This document shows, in pieces, positions 33,083 through 45,339 of a DNA stretch of 64,000 bases. Numbering within the stretch: the first letter of the stretch is position 1; each line of letters opens with the position of its first letter. The translations under genes were made by a program, and so were the position numbers. The notes under the pieces are model-generated. The model saw only the letters and a program-made list of their open reading frames with translations. It ran no database searches and was not told where the DNA came from. Origin of the DNA: Hanleya hanleyi (Eukaryota > Mollusca > Polyplacophora > Lepidopleurida > Hanleyidae); contig JAVTVY010018941.1 of NCBI GenBank assembly GCA_036873755.1, positions 1 through 64,000 of the forward strand, in the 5' to 3' direction.

Positions 33083-33291
33083 AAGCCTGCATGAGGAATT
33101 TTAAAGCGGCCAAGGTGGACGACATAGAGGAAGCAATAGCAATTACACTGAAGTATCATGGTCCTCACAAACAAGGTGGACCAAAATATAAGACACCCGC
33201 TGGGAAGAAGAGCAATCATGGCACCAAGGATCAGTTCAATGAGAACCTGTCCGACCTGTCCGCATCTGACGAACGTCAGCGTCAACGTTAA
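33083..33291 (+). CDS. Terminal coding exon of the small two-exon gene
   Basis: Acceptor TTTTCTTTTCAATATTTCAG ends at 33082. The frame continues from the upstream exon as KACMRNFKAAKVDDIEEAIA, then a lysine/glycine-rich stretch (HGPHKQGGPKYKTPAGKK) and an acidic-to-basic tail ending ERQRQR, stop at 33289-33291. A poly(A) signal follows at 33432. Joined to either start exon it gives 86 residues. No membrane segment or known domain. The clean acceptor, conserved phase, stop and poly(A) signal make it the most credible host gene fragment in the window. Additional 5' non-coding exons are likely but not located. Confidence 0.55.
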
Positions 33292-33431
33292 ATACTCAGG
33301 GCTTCAGTGGATATATAATCCTGGAAATTCGTGAAATTTTGACTGGACTTCTGTTTGAAGTTGTATTGTTGTTCGGAGCATACTTAAAGAACTGATAGGG
33401 GGAGGAGAGTGTCAGTTTCAAAATTAATTAC

Positions 33432-33437
33432 AATAAA
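33432..33437 (+). terminator. Poly(A) signal AATAAA
   Basis: AATAAA 140 bases after the stop codon of the terminal exon. Cleavage is expected at about 33450-33460. Confidence 0.5.
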
Positions 33438-33720
33438 TCACCTCTTTACCTAGAATTGCGTTGTTACAAATGTCATTCAGTGCTACTTGTTCTATAGAGT
33501 TCGAAATTACCTCGCCAATGGAGGATGTTTCAATACAAATTGAAGGGATGGAGGTTGGAGGTATAGAAGAAGAGGAATAAATCCTGGAAAGGTTTTAACC
33601 GTACATACAGAATTTTGGACCTAAAGTGATTAAAAGGAATTGTTTTTCAGATTTACCTGTTGTACTTCAAGTGGGTGAACCCAAGATACCCTTAAAGTTC
33701 CATTGTCAATCTTCCGGGAA

Positions 33721-34112
33721 AATTTTATCAAAACGTTCAATCACAACGTTGTGATAACATATAGAAAACTCCACAAGATCACGTTGCTGCAACGTTTTCG
33801 ACAACCTTGTCACAACCAAAGTGTCGCAACGTTATCATAACGTTAAATTGTATCGTCTAATCACAACGTTGTGGCAACATCTAGAAAACTCCACAAGATC
33901 ACGTTGCTGCAACGTTTTACCACAACGTTGTCACAACAAAAGTGTCAAAACGTTATCATAACGTTAAATTCTAACGTCCAACCACAATGTTAGGGAACAT
34001 CTACAAAACTCCACAAGATCACGTTGCTGCAACGTTTTACCACAACGTTGCCACAATGAAAGTGTAACGTTGTCACAACGTTCTGACAACGTTAAATTGT
34101 TAGCTGGGTATG
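33721..34112. repeat. 120-bp tandem repeat rich in AACGTT
   Basis: The word CTCCACAAGATCACGTTGCT recurs at exactly 120-base intervals (33769, 33889, 34009). Each unit carries five or more AACGTT palindromes. The array closes with TTGTTAGCTGGGTA, the inverted end of the 9272 fragment, so these are probably two products of one element family with a TACCCAGCTAAC terminus. Confidence 0.7.
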
Positions 34113-34189
34113 ATCTTTAATACCATAGTATAGAAATCGCCGAACCTGCAAATATAATATGAAATTTGGAGACCCTAGCTTTAATCCTT

Positions 34190-34680
34190 AAAAAAAATAT
34201 AGCAAATACTAAAACTTGACCTTGATAAAATGGGTCAAGGTCAGTCATCTTCAGTACACCTCTGAACCTTCGCCAGATTTATACATAGTATTAATTTGCA
34301 AAGCGTAGATATATTTCTTCATGTTAGACCATGCTAAACAGTATATGACCTGAAAAGTAGGCCAAGGTCATTCAGCTGGGATAAGCTTCTAGTCAGTCAA
34401 GTTGCACACATAGTAAGAGTTTGGAGACCCAAGATTTAGTCCTTCAAAAATATAGCAAATACTAAAATTTGATCTTGATAAAATAGGTCAATATCAGTCA
34501 TTTTTGATAGGTTTCTGAGCCTACACCCAATACATATGTGGTAGAATTCACAATGCCTGGCTATAATTCTTCTTGAGATATCGTGTTCACAAGAGAGATG
34601 GACAAACGGACGGCTGGACAGACAGACCACGCTGACGACGAAAATACCCTTCCGGCAAAATTTTCCCGAGTGGTAATAAT
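34190..34680. repeat. ~255-bp satellite, short array with GGAC/hairpin tail
   Basis: Begins mid-unit. Units contain TTGACCTTGATAAAATGGG, AGGTCAGTCATCTTCAGTAC and ATATAGCAAATACTAAAA. It ends GGACAAACGGACGGCTGGAC, GACGACGAAAATACCCTTC, GGCAAAATTTTCCCGAGTGG and then TAATAATAAACTGAATGTGG. Confidence 0.7.
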
Positions 34681-34789
34681 AAACTGAATGTGGTTTACTC
34701 CCTCAACAAGTTTAGGGCTGTGACCCGTTGGTTTATTGAGATAGTTAACTAATCGACAGATACCACATGCAAATACGCATTTATCCGGC

Positions 34790-36490
34790 TACTCGAAATG
34801 ACATATTACTCATGCAACTGGTGATTAACTAGAAGCCTAGTCTCCATATTTCTTCATGTTAGATCATAATAAATAGTATATGACCTTGAAAAAATAGGTC
34901 AAGGTCAGTCAACTGGGATATGTTTTTTGACAATCAACAGTTGCATAAGTAATATGAATTTGGAGACCCTAGCCTAAATTCTTCGAAAAATATAGCAAAT
35001 ACTATAATTTGCCCTTAATAATATAGGCCTAGGTCAGTCATCTTCGGTACACTTCTGGACCTTCGCCAGATGTATACATAGTATTTATTTGGAAAGCCTA
35101 ACTTTACTTTTTCATGTTATATCATAGTAAACAGTATATGCCCTATAAAAATAGGTCAAGGTCATTTTCACTGGGATAGGCCTGGCTTCTAGACAGTCAC
35201 AAGTTGCACACGTAATATGAATTTGGAGAGCCTAAATTTAGTCCTTCAAAAAGTATAGCAAATACTAAAATATGACCTTGATAAAATAGGTCACTGTCAG
35301 CCATCTTCAGTACACCATTGCCAGATGCATACATAGTATTAATTTGGAAAGCCTACATATATTTCTTCATGTTAGACAATACTAAACAGCATATGACCTT
35401 AAAAAGAGAGGTCAAGGTCAGTCAACTAAGATAGGCTTCTAGTCAATCCACAGTTGTATAAGTAATATGACTTTGGAGACCGTAGCTTCAATCCTTCAAA
35501 AAACATAGCAACTATCAAAACTTTACCTTGATAAAATAGGTCAAGGTCATATTCAGTACACCTCTGCACCTTCGACAGATGTATACATAGTATTAATATG
35601 CAAGCGTACATATATTTCTTCATGTTAGACCATATTAAACAATATATAACCTTTAAAAAATAGGTCAAGGTCGGTCAACTGGGATAGGTTTCTAGTCAAT
35701 CACCAGTTCCATAAGTAATATAAATTTGGATATCCTAGTTTCAATCCTTCAAAAAATATAGCAAATACTATAATTTGACCTCGGTAATATAGGTCTTGGT
35801 CAGCCATCTTCAGTACACCTCTGGACCTTCGCCACATGTATACATAGTATTGATTTGGATAGCCAAGTTTTTTTTCTTCGTGTTATATCATAATAAACAG
35901 TATATGACGTATACAAGTAGTTCAAGGTCATTCAACTGAGATAAGCTTCTAGTCAATCAGAAGTTGCACACGTGATATGAATTTGAAGACCCTAGTTTTA
36001 GTCTTTCAAAAAATATAGCAAATTGATCTTGATAAAATAGGCCAAGGTCAGTCATCTTCAGTACACTTCTGGACCTTCGCCGGATGTATACATAGTATCA
36101 ATTTGGAAAGCCTAACTTTATTTCTTCATGTTGTCTCATAATAAACAGTGTATGACCTATAAAAATAGGTCAAGGTCATTCAACTGGGATATGATTCTAG
36201 TCAATCGCGAGTTGCATGTATAATATGAATTTGGAGGCCCTTGCTGGAATCCTTCAAAAATATAGCAAATACTAGAATTTGACCTTGATAAAATAGGTCA
36301 AGGTCAATCATTTTTAATGGGCTTCTGACCCTTCACCCGATACATATGAGGTATGAATTCACAATGCCTGCCTATGATTCTTCTTGCGATATCGTGTTCA
36401 AAAGAAAGATGGACAGAAGGACAGCCGGACAGACAGACGACGCTGAGGACGACAATACCCTTCAGGCAAAATTTTCCCGAGTGGTAATAA
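34790..36490. repeat. ~255-bp satellite array with nuclear-receptor-like half sites
   Basis: About six and a half units at 247-260 base spacing (GTATACATAGTATT at ~35070, 35327, 35580, 35838, 36085). Each unit is an ancient dimer, both halves having TGACCTTnA...TAGGTCAAGGTCA: an inverted pair of AGGTCA half sites with a direct AGGTCAAGGTCA. It ends with the same GGAC-rich plus ATACCCTTC tail as the previous array. Short frames within it are not genes. Confidence 0.75.
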
Positions 36491-36610
36491 TAAACTGAAT
36501 GTGGTTTACTCACTCAACAAGTTTAGGGCTATGACCAGTTTGTATATTGAGATAGTTACCTAATCGGCTGATACCACATGCGAATAGGCATTTGTCCGGT
36601 CACTCGATGT
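36483..36610. repeat. ~120-bp module following satellite tails
   Basis: TAATAATAAACTGAATGTGG through CACATGCGAATAGGCATTTG. Five copies in the window: ~34674-34800, 36483-36610, 40855-40975, 42848-42965 and 46378-46500. Three of them carry a perfect POU octamer ATGCAAAT near the end; two are mutated there. Confidence 0.6.
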
Positions 36611-36754
36611 AATGGCTAATCATTTGATTACACTCTGAACATTCCTTTTAAATAGCTTTACTCACGTCTCAAGAGTTTTCTTTCAAATGTTCATGAACAC
36701 CTAGGGTCAGCTATGGGTCATTGCCTTCTAGCCATTCTAATCGAATGTTTTACG

Positions 36755-37130
36755 CGTCTAGTCAGTCATTCAATATTCAGCAGTAATCCATTAAAGAATT
36801 TCCGCATCCATAATCCAAAGATCTAATTCATATAATAATATTAGCACCAAATTAAAAGAATGAATCATAGTATACATACAACTAGGCTAATTTCCTGCAA
36901 GACAGCAGCGATTAACAGTTTTCAGCAAGACATCATAAATATCAAATCCGTATCGCTGATCAGTGTTGCTAATCCATATGATATACGTTCTAAATTCGAT
37001 ATCTAGGATATGATATATTTCGTCCATGCTTTGCGTCCATGTGACTGTTCATATGAACACTATGAAGATCTTGAAATACATAGGTTCATGCGGCCCCTAG
37101 CGCCGGGTTAATCGGTATTAGATACAAATT
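36755..37130 (-). repeat. 3' tail of the second RT copy
   Basis: Diverged match to 4378-4760 (TTTCCGCATCCATAATCCAAAG and CATCATAAATATCAAATCC regions), directly downstream of the broken RT frame on the minus strand. Confidence 0.6.
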
Positions 37131-38960
37131 ACGATATGTACCGCCATAGATCGTGCACGCTACACTCGTATTTTCGCCATAGATCGTGCACGCTACACTC
37201 GTATTTTTCTATCAGCATGCGATATGTATCGCAAATTTGAGAAACTTCGAATGAAGGCGCTTGATGATATAGCTCTGTTTTACAAGTTTCTGCAGTAATT
37301 AAAATCGTCACATTTAATGCAGGATCTAGCAAATGCTACCAGGCCGGATGCGTATACGCTATATGAAGGTCCCTGTTATATTCCTGTCCAGATAGGGACA
37401 GTTCACGATGTCGAAATTGTAATCATCTCTTTTGTCATAAAGTCGTCGAGACAGAAGGCCCGTTTCATTTCTATGGAGATATAGGTCTAAGTAAGGTGAG
37501 CCACTAGGGCCATCTGTAGTTTCCTTCAAATCCAGTGAAGGTGGATATATATCTTTCACTGCACCATTTACATGGTATATAGCGATTATCCACAGCAAGA
37601 AGATATATGACGTTTGTTGAATGAGAAGAAAACAGTTTTGAAATAATCTGTTTTTGAAGCGTTACATATACTATTCATAAGAAAACAGATATAGGTCAGC
37701 CAAAAGAGGCGCACAATAAGTACCCATTGGAATACCTATTTGCTGTTGATATATTGTATTGCCAAATGTCCGATAGATATTATGAATGAGAAAGTCGAGA
37801 CCCTCCATAAACAAAGAAACATCCCATCAATGAAATGCCTTGTATGTAGTAGAGATAAAGAATGCTTTATCATGTTTATGTATTTTGACATAATATATCG
37901 GCGATTTCTTGAACACCGATACTATTAATGAGCTAAGACGGATGATGGATTGCAGTATAGCGTATCGAAAAATCCTGTGTGGATACATGTTTGTACGGTA
38001 TGTAACCTTTTGCATCAAGTTATCCCATAAGACATTTTGAGTTTTTCAATATCCACATGCATTCAATGCCAGAGTTCTTTGTAATAGTGGCGCAATACCT
38101 TTCCCAAAATGCTTTTACCTCCTGAAGGACCCTCGTCAAGGTTGAAGGAAGCTTGGTGGTGCAGCTTCTAGAACCAGCTATGCACCTACATAGATCTATA
38201 TGTTGATTTATGCATTTTGGGAGTCCAGTACACTTTCGGTATTTGAGTGGTTGGAAGACGAATACCTCTTCCTCGAGAAACGGTTTGTGGTTGTTATATA
38301 AATCTTCCAGAGTAACTGCTGTTTGTGAGTAAGTAGATGTACTCGGCGATAGTGTGCTTATACTCAATCCATTAATCAATTCCTGGTAATAGTAATATTT
38401 ACATTCAATATTATATTATTTGGAGCTTTGTCTGCTGGGACTTTGAGGAATTTACTCTGGAGCCTTGCTAGAACTTCTTGCAAACTGAGGTTTCTCAGTA
38501 CTTGTCTTGCTTGGGGAGTACTACTGTAAAATTATATGGCGGATTGTTTCAACGACCTTGTTCTTGGTAAGGTCCAGCCAGTCAGCGAGTAGTATAGGTT
38601 CAACTTTTTCTGGGTTTGATCACGCAATAACATAGTCTTCCAGTGCAGTCGGGACTGTCTCCTGTCCGCCTTCAGGTATATTTATCTCGGCCCTCTATAT
38701 TTAGGTCCCTTCATCAGGAGTGTTTTTAGGATCTTACCACTCACTATATAAAGGTCACCCGAAACAAGCTTGCATGTTGTACAGATAAAATTCGCTGATT
38801 CATAATCACAACTATAACGTCCAGTGGTGTATACGTTCCAGTCAAACTCCTTGACGGCATTAGAGTGATTGGATACTTTGGTGGCTACAGATTTAGCATT
38901 TTATATGAAATGCAAGGAGGTTTTGTGTCCATTTGTTTATCCAAGTAGTTGAGTTTCAAG
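37131..38960 (-). pseudogene. RT retroelement, long but broken copy
   Basis: Same protein family as 4761-5516, read in pieces from high to low coordinate. Near 38700-38815: CTTCKLVSGDLYIV then KTLLMKGPKYR, an upstream domain with a CxxC. Near 38410-38470: PADKAPNN. 38020-38379: a fingers-side segment ending MWILKNSK. 37827-37985: LSSLIVSVFKK. 37359-37590: SLDLKETTD, YLDLYL and LYDKRDDYNFDIVN. Several frameshifts and stops separate the pieces, the FxDD box is lost in a deletion, and an internal 33-base direct repeat lies near 37140-37205. Non-functional. It shows that the family protein is well over 500 residues and that the 4761 copy lacks the front half. Confidence 0.7.
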
Positions 38961-39299
38961 AAAAGCCGGTCTTTGGATGGCTCGATTATGTTCACTGGAC
39001 GATACATTCAAAAATAAGTTATATCTTGACAAACTTTAGTAATTGTGTGTGGTATAATATTACCGGAATACATAGATCGTTGTATATCTCTGGCAATATG
39101 ATTTAAAACTCTCGGAGATAACACAGACAGGACTGTACGCAGGCTACGTATACAGTTGGTTGTGTTATAGTTACACCCACTAAATAATTTGAAGTGATAT
39201 GGCGGCGATGTCTTCGTTTTGGGGGCTGGGTAATATACACTTCGTGGCCCTATAAAATATGCACTATACATTTTTAGTTGATTCGCCTCTGACATAATT

Positions 39300-41020
39300 T
39301 ACTTGAGCAATCGGAGCGACAGGGGATATTAAGAGTGAGATTTTATGTCAACTTTTCGCCCTGGCATATACATGTACCCTCTCCAAAAAAGTGACAATTG
39401 GAAATAAGTCTGCATGCATGGGCGGTTGGATTTTCTGTCCTTCTAACAATACACTGTTAAAGGAATAAATTTTTCACGTGCACAATGTTGGAATGATACT
39501 TCAGATAATATTTGTCGATTTGTTACAATGTTCTAAACGGAATTGCAAGGCAATGGAGTGACAGCGCCTTTATAGATACGGGCTGTTTTTTTCAGAACAT
39601 GGGACCAGAAGAAATGGCATAATTCCAAACTGGGTATATATAGTCAAAAGAGGGGAGATGTAAATGTCTAGAGCAGTGAGACCGATTGGAAAATATTCGG
39701 ACATTGGGTGAACTTTTGGCAAACAGGGAAATGGTGGGGTATGTGTTGATGGAAAAAAAGGAAAATAATGGGTGAATTTACAGTCATTTAGATAACATTT
39801 TTAGGGATCGGATATACTGGACAATATAAGAATATTGGGTAAAATGGGGGCAAACAGGGAAGTTCTGGCACAGTTGAGTAATTAATGGGGAAAATACTGT
39901 GTTAATTTACCGACCTTTATATAACATTCTAAAGATTGTGGATGTGTTTATTTTATCTTGGGTCAGTGGACAGAGGGGAGAAAACACTGGGATTCTTGGA
40001 CGGAAAGAAAATGAATACCGGGATACAAATCATAGATGATTAAATTAAGGGAAATAAAGGAAAGTTAGGGTCATGATCATCGATACAGAGGTACGAATAT
40101 ATGACGGGGAACAGATATTTATTATCAGTGGCGAATGTCCAATCAAACCAAACCAACGATGAGTTACGCAGCGACAACTATATGGTTCATGAGAAAATAA
40201 GTTGTCACCTATTTACGTTGTCCCTTGTGTTCTCGTAATAAACGTAGTAAGGTTACAGTTTTTTGACATGCATGTACGGAGTGGGGAGAGTGTACTGTTA
40301 CAGATTTCTGTAATGTTACAGATTTCTGTAATGTTATAGACTTCTGTAATGTTACAGAAGATCTGTCTTATTTATGAAGCAGACTGAGCAGTATACAAGA
40401 AGCAAATTAGATCAAGATTTTGACGTTAGATTGCAATAGCTAGAATGCGTCGGACACCGCCTCCCTGCTTATAACACATGATGTTACCTAGATGCACAGT
40501 AAAATAGCCTTTGTCGTGTTCGCAAAATAAAAAAATAAATTTTCAATTTCCACAATGTTTGAATAACCTTTCACAAAATATTTGCCAATTTGTATCAATA
40601 TTTTAAACAGTTTTGCAAGGCTATGCAGTGAAAGTGCCGCTGTAGATACCAGGTTGCCCTTTGGAACATGGATTTCCGAATATTTACACTGAGAAACTGC
40701 TCATGTGGAAAAATGTTGCCTTTTCTATATGTCGTATATATTTTAATTGTTGCCTTTTCTATCTTTCGTATATGTTTCAATTCATATGGGCATCGCTTAG
40801 GTGACTTCATATTTTGACAGAACTTGTAAGCAGTAACAAGGGTTAGGTCCTATAAAATAATAAACTGAGCGTGATTTCCTCCCTTAACAAGTTTGCGACT
40901 ATGAACTGTTTGTGTATTGAGATGGTTAACTAATCGGCTGATACCACATGCAAATACACATTTTTCTATTCAGTTGATTACACTCTAAACATTCAGTTTA
41001 AATAGCTTTCTTCGCGAAGC
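39300..41020. repeat. Segmental duplication, copy 1 (uninterrupted)
   Basis: Matches 43803-46560 in order and orientation (TTCTAACAATACACTGTTAAA, GATTGTGGATGTGTTTATT, CCAATCAAACCAAACCAA and the TTACAGATTTCTGTAATG repeats at 40297-40358). No gene seen. Copy 1 has the empty site for the 1.5 kb insertion found in copy 2, at 40135-40137. Confidence 0.7.
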
Positions 41021-41104
41021 AGGGCTTTTATTTGAATATGTTCACGCATCTCTGGGGTTAACTATGAATATTGGTTCACGGTAAAACAAAAGTGATTATC
41101 GCGC

Positions 41105-42860
41105 ATCTAAGAGACCCACTGGGATAGGCTTTAGTTAATAACCATTTGCACAAGTAATAGGAATTTGGAGACCCTAGCTTCAGTCCTTCAAAAAATATAG
41201 CAAATAGTATAAGTTGACCTTGATATATTAGGTCAAGGTCAGTCATCTTCAGTACACATCTAAACCTTTGTCAGATGTATACATAGTATTAATTTGGAAA
41301 GCCTAGATGTACTTCTTCATTTTAGACAGTATATGACATTAAAAAAATAGGCCACGGTCAGTCACCTAAGATAAACTTCTAGCCAGTCAGCAGTTGCATA
41401 AGTAATACAGTAATATAGCAAAGACTAAAATTTGACCTTGATAAAATAGGTCGAGGTCAGTCATCTTCAGTACACCTCTGAACCTTCGCCAGATGTATAC
41501 ATAGTATTAATTTGCAAAGCGTAGATATATTTCTTCATGTTAGACCATCATAAATAGTATATGACCTTGAACAATAGGCCAAGGTCAGTCAACTGGGATA
41601 GGTTTCTAGTCAATCAACAGTTGCATAAGTAATACGAGTTTGGAGACCCTAGCCAAAATTCTTCAAAAATATAGCAAATACTACAATTTGACCTTAATAA
41701 TATAGGTCAAGGTCAGTTCTCTTCGGTACACCGCTGGACCTTCGCCAGATGTATACATAGTATTAATTTGAAAAGCCTACATATATTTCTTCATGTTAGA
41801 CAATACTAAACAGTATATGACCTAAAAAAAATAGGTCAAGATCAGTCAACTAAGATAAGCTTCTAGTCAATCCCCAGTTGCAAAAGTAATATTAATTTGG
41901 AGACCGTAGCTTCAATCCTTCAACAAACATAGCAAATACTAAAACATGACCTTGATAAAATAGGTCAAGGTCAGTCATCTTAGGTACACCTCTGCACCTT
42001 TGCCAAATGTATACATAGTCTTAATTTGCAAAGCGTAGATATTTTTCTTCATGTTAGACTATATAAAACAATATATGATCTTAAAAAAATAGATCAAGGT
42101 CGGTCAACTGGGATAGGTTTCTAGTCAATCACCAGTTGCATAAGTAATATGAGTTTGGAGACCCTAGTCTCAAATCTTCAAAAAATATAGCTAATACTAT
42201 AATTTGACCTTGATAATACAGGTCTTGGTCAGTCATCTTCATTACACCTCTGGACATTCGCCACATGTATACATAGTATTAATTTGGAAAGCCTAGTTTT
42301 TTTCTTCATGTTCTATCATAGTAAACAGTATATGACCTATAAAAGTAGGTCAAGGTCATTCAACTGGGATGAGCTTCTCTAGTCAATCACAAGTTGCAAA
42401 CGTAATATGAATTTGGAGACCCTAGCTTTAGTCAATCAAAAAATATAGCAAATACTAAAATTTGATCTTGATAAAATAGGTCAAGGTCAGTCATCTTCAG
42501 TACACTTCTGGACCTTCGCCGGATGTATACATAGTATTAATTTGGAAAGCCTAGCTTTATTTCTTCATGTTGTATCATGATAAACAGTGTATGACCAATA
42601 AAAAATAGGTCAAGGTCATTCAACTGGGATATGCTTCTAGTCAATCACGAGTTGCATGTATAATATGAATTTGGAGACCCTAGCTTGAATCCTTCAAAAA
42701 TATAGCAAATACTAGAATTTGACCTTGATAAAATAGGTCAAGGTCAATCATTTTAATAGGTTTCTGACCCTTCAGCCGATACATATGTGGTATGAATTCA
42801 CAATGCCTGGCTATAATTCTTCTTGAATATCGTGTTCACAAGAAAGATGGACTGAATGTG
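41105..42860. repeat. ~255-bp satellite array, second long block
   Basis: Same family as 34790-36490, about seven units (ATACATAGTATTAATTTG-type words spaced ~223-262 bases), with at least seven AGGTCAAGGTCA sites. It runs into the ~120-bp module without the GGAC/ATACCCTTC tail, which is deleted here (AAGAAAGATGG joins directly to ACTGAATGTGG). Confidence 0.75.
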
Positions 42861-43114
42861 GTTTACTCCCTCAACAAGTTTAGGGCTATGACCCGTTTGC
42901 GTATTGAGATAGTCACCTAATCAGTTGATACCACAGGTAAATACGCATTTGTCCGGCCACTCGATGTAATGGCTAATCAGTTGATTATACTCTAAACATT
43001 CCTTTTATATAGCTTTGTTTACGCCTCGAGAGTTTTCTTTCAAATGTTCATGAACATCTCGGGTTAATTATGGGTGATTGCCTTCTAGCCATTCTAATCT
43101 AATGTTTTTAAGCG

Positions 43115-43800
43115 TTTAGTCAGTCATTCAATATTCAGCCGTAAACCAATAAAGAATTTCCGCGTCCATAATCCAAAGATCTAAATCATATAATAATATT
43201 AGCACCAAATTAAAAGGATGAATCATAGTATACATACAACTAGGCTTATTTCCTTCAAGACAGCAGCAATTAACAGTTTTCACTGATGTCAGGAAGACAT
43301 CATGATGTTCCAAAAATATCAAATCCGTATCGCAGATCAGTGTTCCTAATCCATATGATTATACGTTGTATAGTGGTTATCTAAGGTATGATGTATTTCG
43401 GCCATGCTTTGATTTTGAGTGTTCATATGAACACTATGAGGATCTTAAAATACATAGGTGCATACAGCCCCTAGAGTCGGGTTAATCGGTATTGGACACC
43501 AGTTACGAAACGTACCGCCATAGATCCTGCACGCCACTCTCGTATTTTGCTATCAGCGTGCGATATGTATCGCCAAATTTGAGAAACGTCGAGTGAAGGC
43601 GCTTGATGATATAGCCCTGTTCCACAAGTTTCTGTAGTAATGTTGTGTGACGTTGATTAAAATCGTCACAGTTAAGGCAGGATCTAGCAAATGCTACCAG
43701 GCGGGATGTGTATACGCTATATGCAGGTCCCTGCTTTATTCCTGTCCAGATAGGGACAGTTCACGATGTCGAAATTGTAAACATCTCTCTTGTCGCAAAG
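43115..43800 (-). pseudogene. RT retroelement remnant, third copy
   Basis: The 3' tail (43115-43520) and ~300 bases of RT C-terminal coding sequence, including the region encoding the block around LYDKRDD. At ~43800 it jumps to sequence equivalent to 39423 in the other copy, so about 2 kb of RT sequence was deleted. Non-functional. Confidence 0.65.
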
Positions 43801-44230
43801 TCGATTGGATTTTCACTCCTTCTAACAATACACTGTTAAAAGAATATTTTTGGGGTAAAATGGTGGCAAAGAGGGAAGTACTGGCATAGTTGAGTAATGA
43901 AAATGGGAAAAATACTGTGTGAATTTGCCGACATTTATATATAACATTCTAAAGATTGTGGATGTGTTTATTGCATCTTGAGGGGAGAAAACACTAGGAT
44001 ACCTGGATGGAAAGAAAATGAATACCGGGATACAATTCATAGATGATTAACTTAGAGGAAATAAAGGAAAGACAGGGTCATGCTCATGGATACAGAGGTA
44101 CGAATATATCACGGGGGAACAGATATTTATTATCGGTGGCGAATATTCATTTGTACGAGGAGCATGTGAAGGGTACGGTGGCCGATAAGGGACATCGCTG
44201 CATTGTCTCAGGTATGTGGTTTGGTAACAC

Positions 44231-44661
44231 GAAGGCAGGATGCGAAGCGCGAAGTCCAAACACGAAGCCAGGATGCGAAGTGCGAAGGCAGGATGCGAAG
44301 CGCGAAGTCCAAACACGAAGGCAGGATGCGAAGCGCGAAGGCAGGATGCGAAGCGCGAAGTTCAAACACGAAGGCAGGATGCGAAGCGCGAAGGCAGGAT
44401 GCGAAGCGCGAAGTTCAAACACGAAGGCAGGATGCGAAGCGCGAAGGCAGGATGCGAAGCGCGAAGTTCAAACACGAAGGCAGGATGCGAAGCGCGAAGG
44501 CAGGATGCGAAGCGCGAAGTTCAAACACGAAGGCAGGATGCGAAGCGCGAAGGCAGGATGCGAAGTGCGAAGTCCAAACACGAAGGCAGGATGCGAAGTG
44601 CGAAGGCAGGATGCGAAGCGCGAAGTCCAAACACGAAGGCAGGATGCGAAGCGCGAAGTCA
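44231..44661. repeat. Compound minisatellite, 20+20+13 bases
   Basis: Unit a is GAAGGCAGGATGCGAAGCGC (20 bases) and unit b is GAAGTTCAAACAC (13). They alternate mostly as a-a-b (53 bases), with an a-b start. GC-rich against an AT-rich background. Because 53 is not a multiple of three and the repeat contains no stop in any phase, all frames stay open and encode cyclic peptides such as RRQDAKRE and GRMRSAK. These are not proteins by any other evidence. Confidence 0.85.
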
Positions 44662-45339
44662 AAACAAGCGCCACTGCGCATGACCCGATGAAAGCGAGGC
44701 CAGGCCGCCATTTGAATTATTTTATTTACCAATGCCGAGATCAGAGTATAGTCGCCTTTCTCGTCGGGATGGTTTACATGAAGAATAAAGTCTGTATATG
44801 CTTAGATACACGAGTACAAGACCAGTCTTTCTTTATTACCGGAACCATTTCGTGACTCGATACAGTCAAAATCGCTGATTTTCTTGATTCAAAGTATAGT
44901 TCATTTATGCTCGATTTTATTGAAGACAGCGTCATCCGTCAATATTTTAACGTCGGATATATCGTCGGAAATTCTTCATATCAATCACGACATCTGCTAT
45001 ACAATAATAATATGGTCGGAAATTTTACATAAGATTGGAAAACATACAATAAATGTTTCACAGAAACCAAGCATAATAGTATTACATATCATACTGTATC
45101 ACAGAAACTTAACATATTAAATACTGGTATATATAATTGTATCACAGGACCAGAATATGATTACAAAATATGGAGGACGACAAATGAAGTTGGACGCAAA
45201 ATTAAAACTAAACAGGAAAAAAAATAAAAGATCAAATTTTTTAAATCCCCAGCCTTGATAATAAATTTGACTAAATCAATCAGTTGTCGGTAACAAAATC
45301 TCTCAGCATTAAGAATACTGGAAAATTTATGGTGGTAAC

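Noticed and set aside
44043..44855. 270-codon frame over the minisatellite as a gene
   Set aside because: The repeat is stop-free in several frames on both strands and the peptide is purely cyclic. The flanks are duplicated non-coding DNA.
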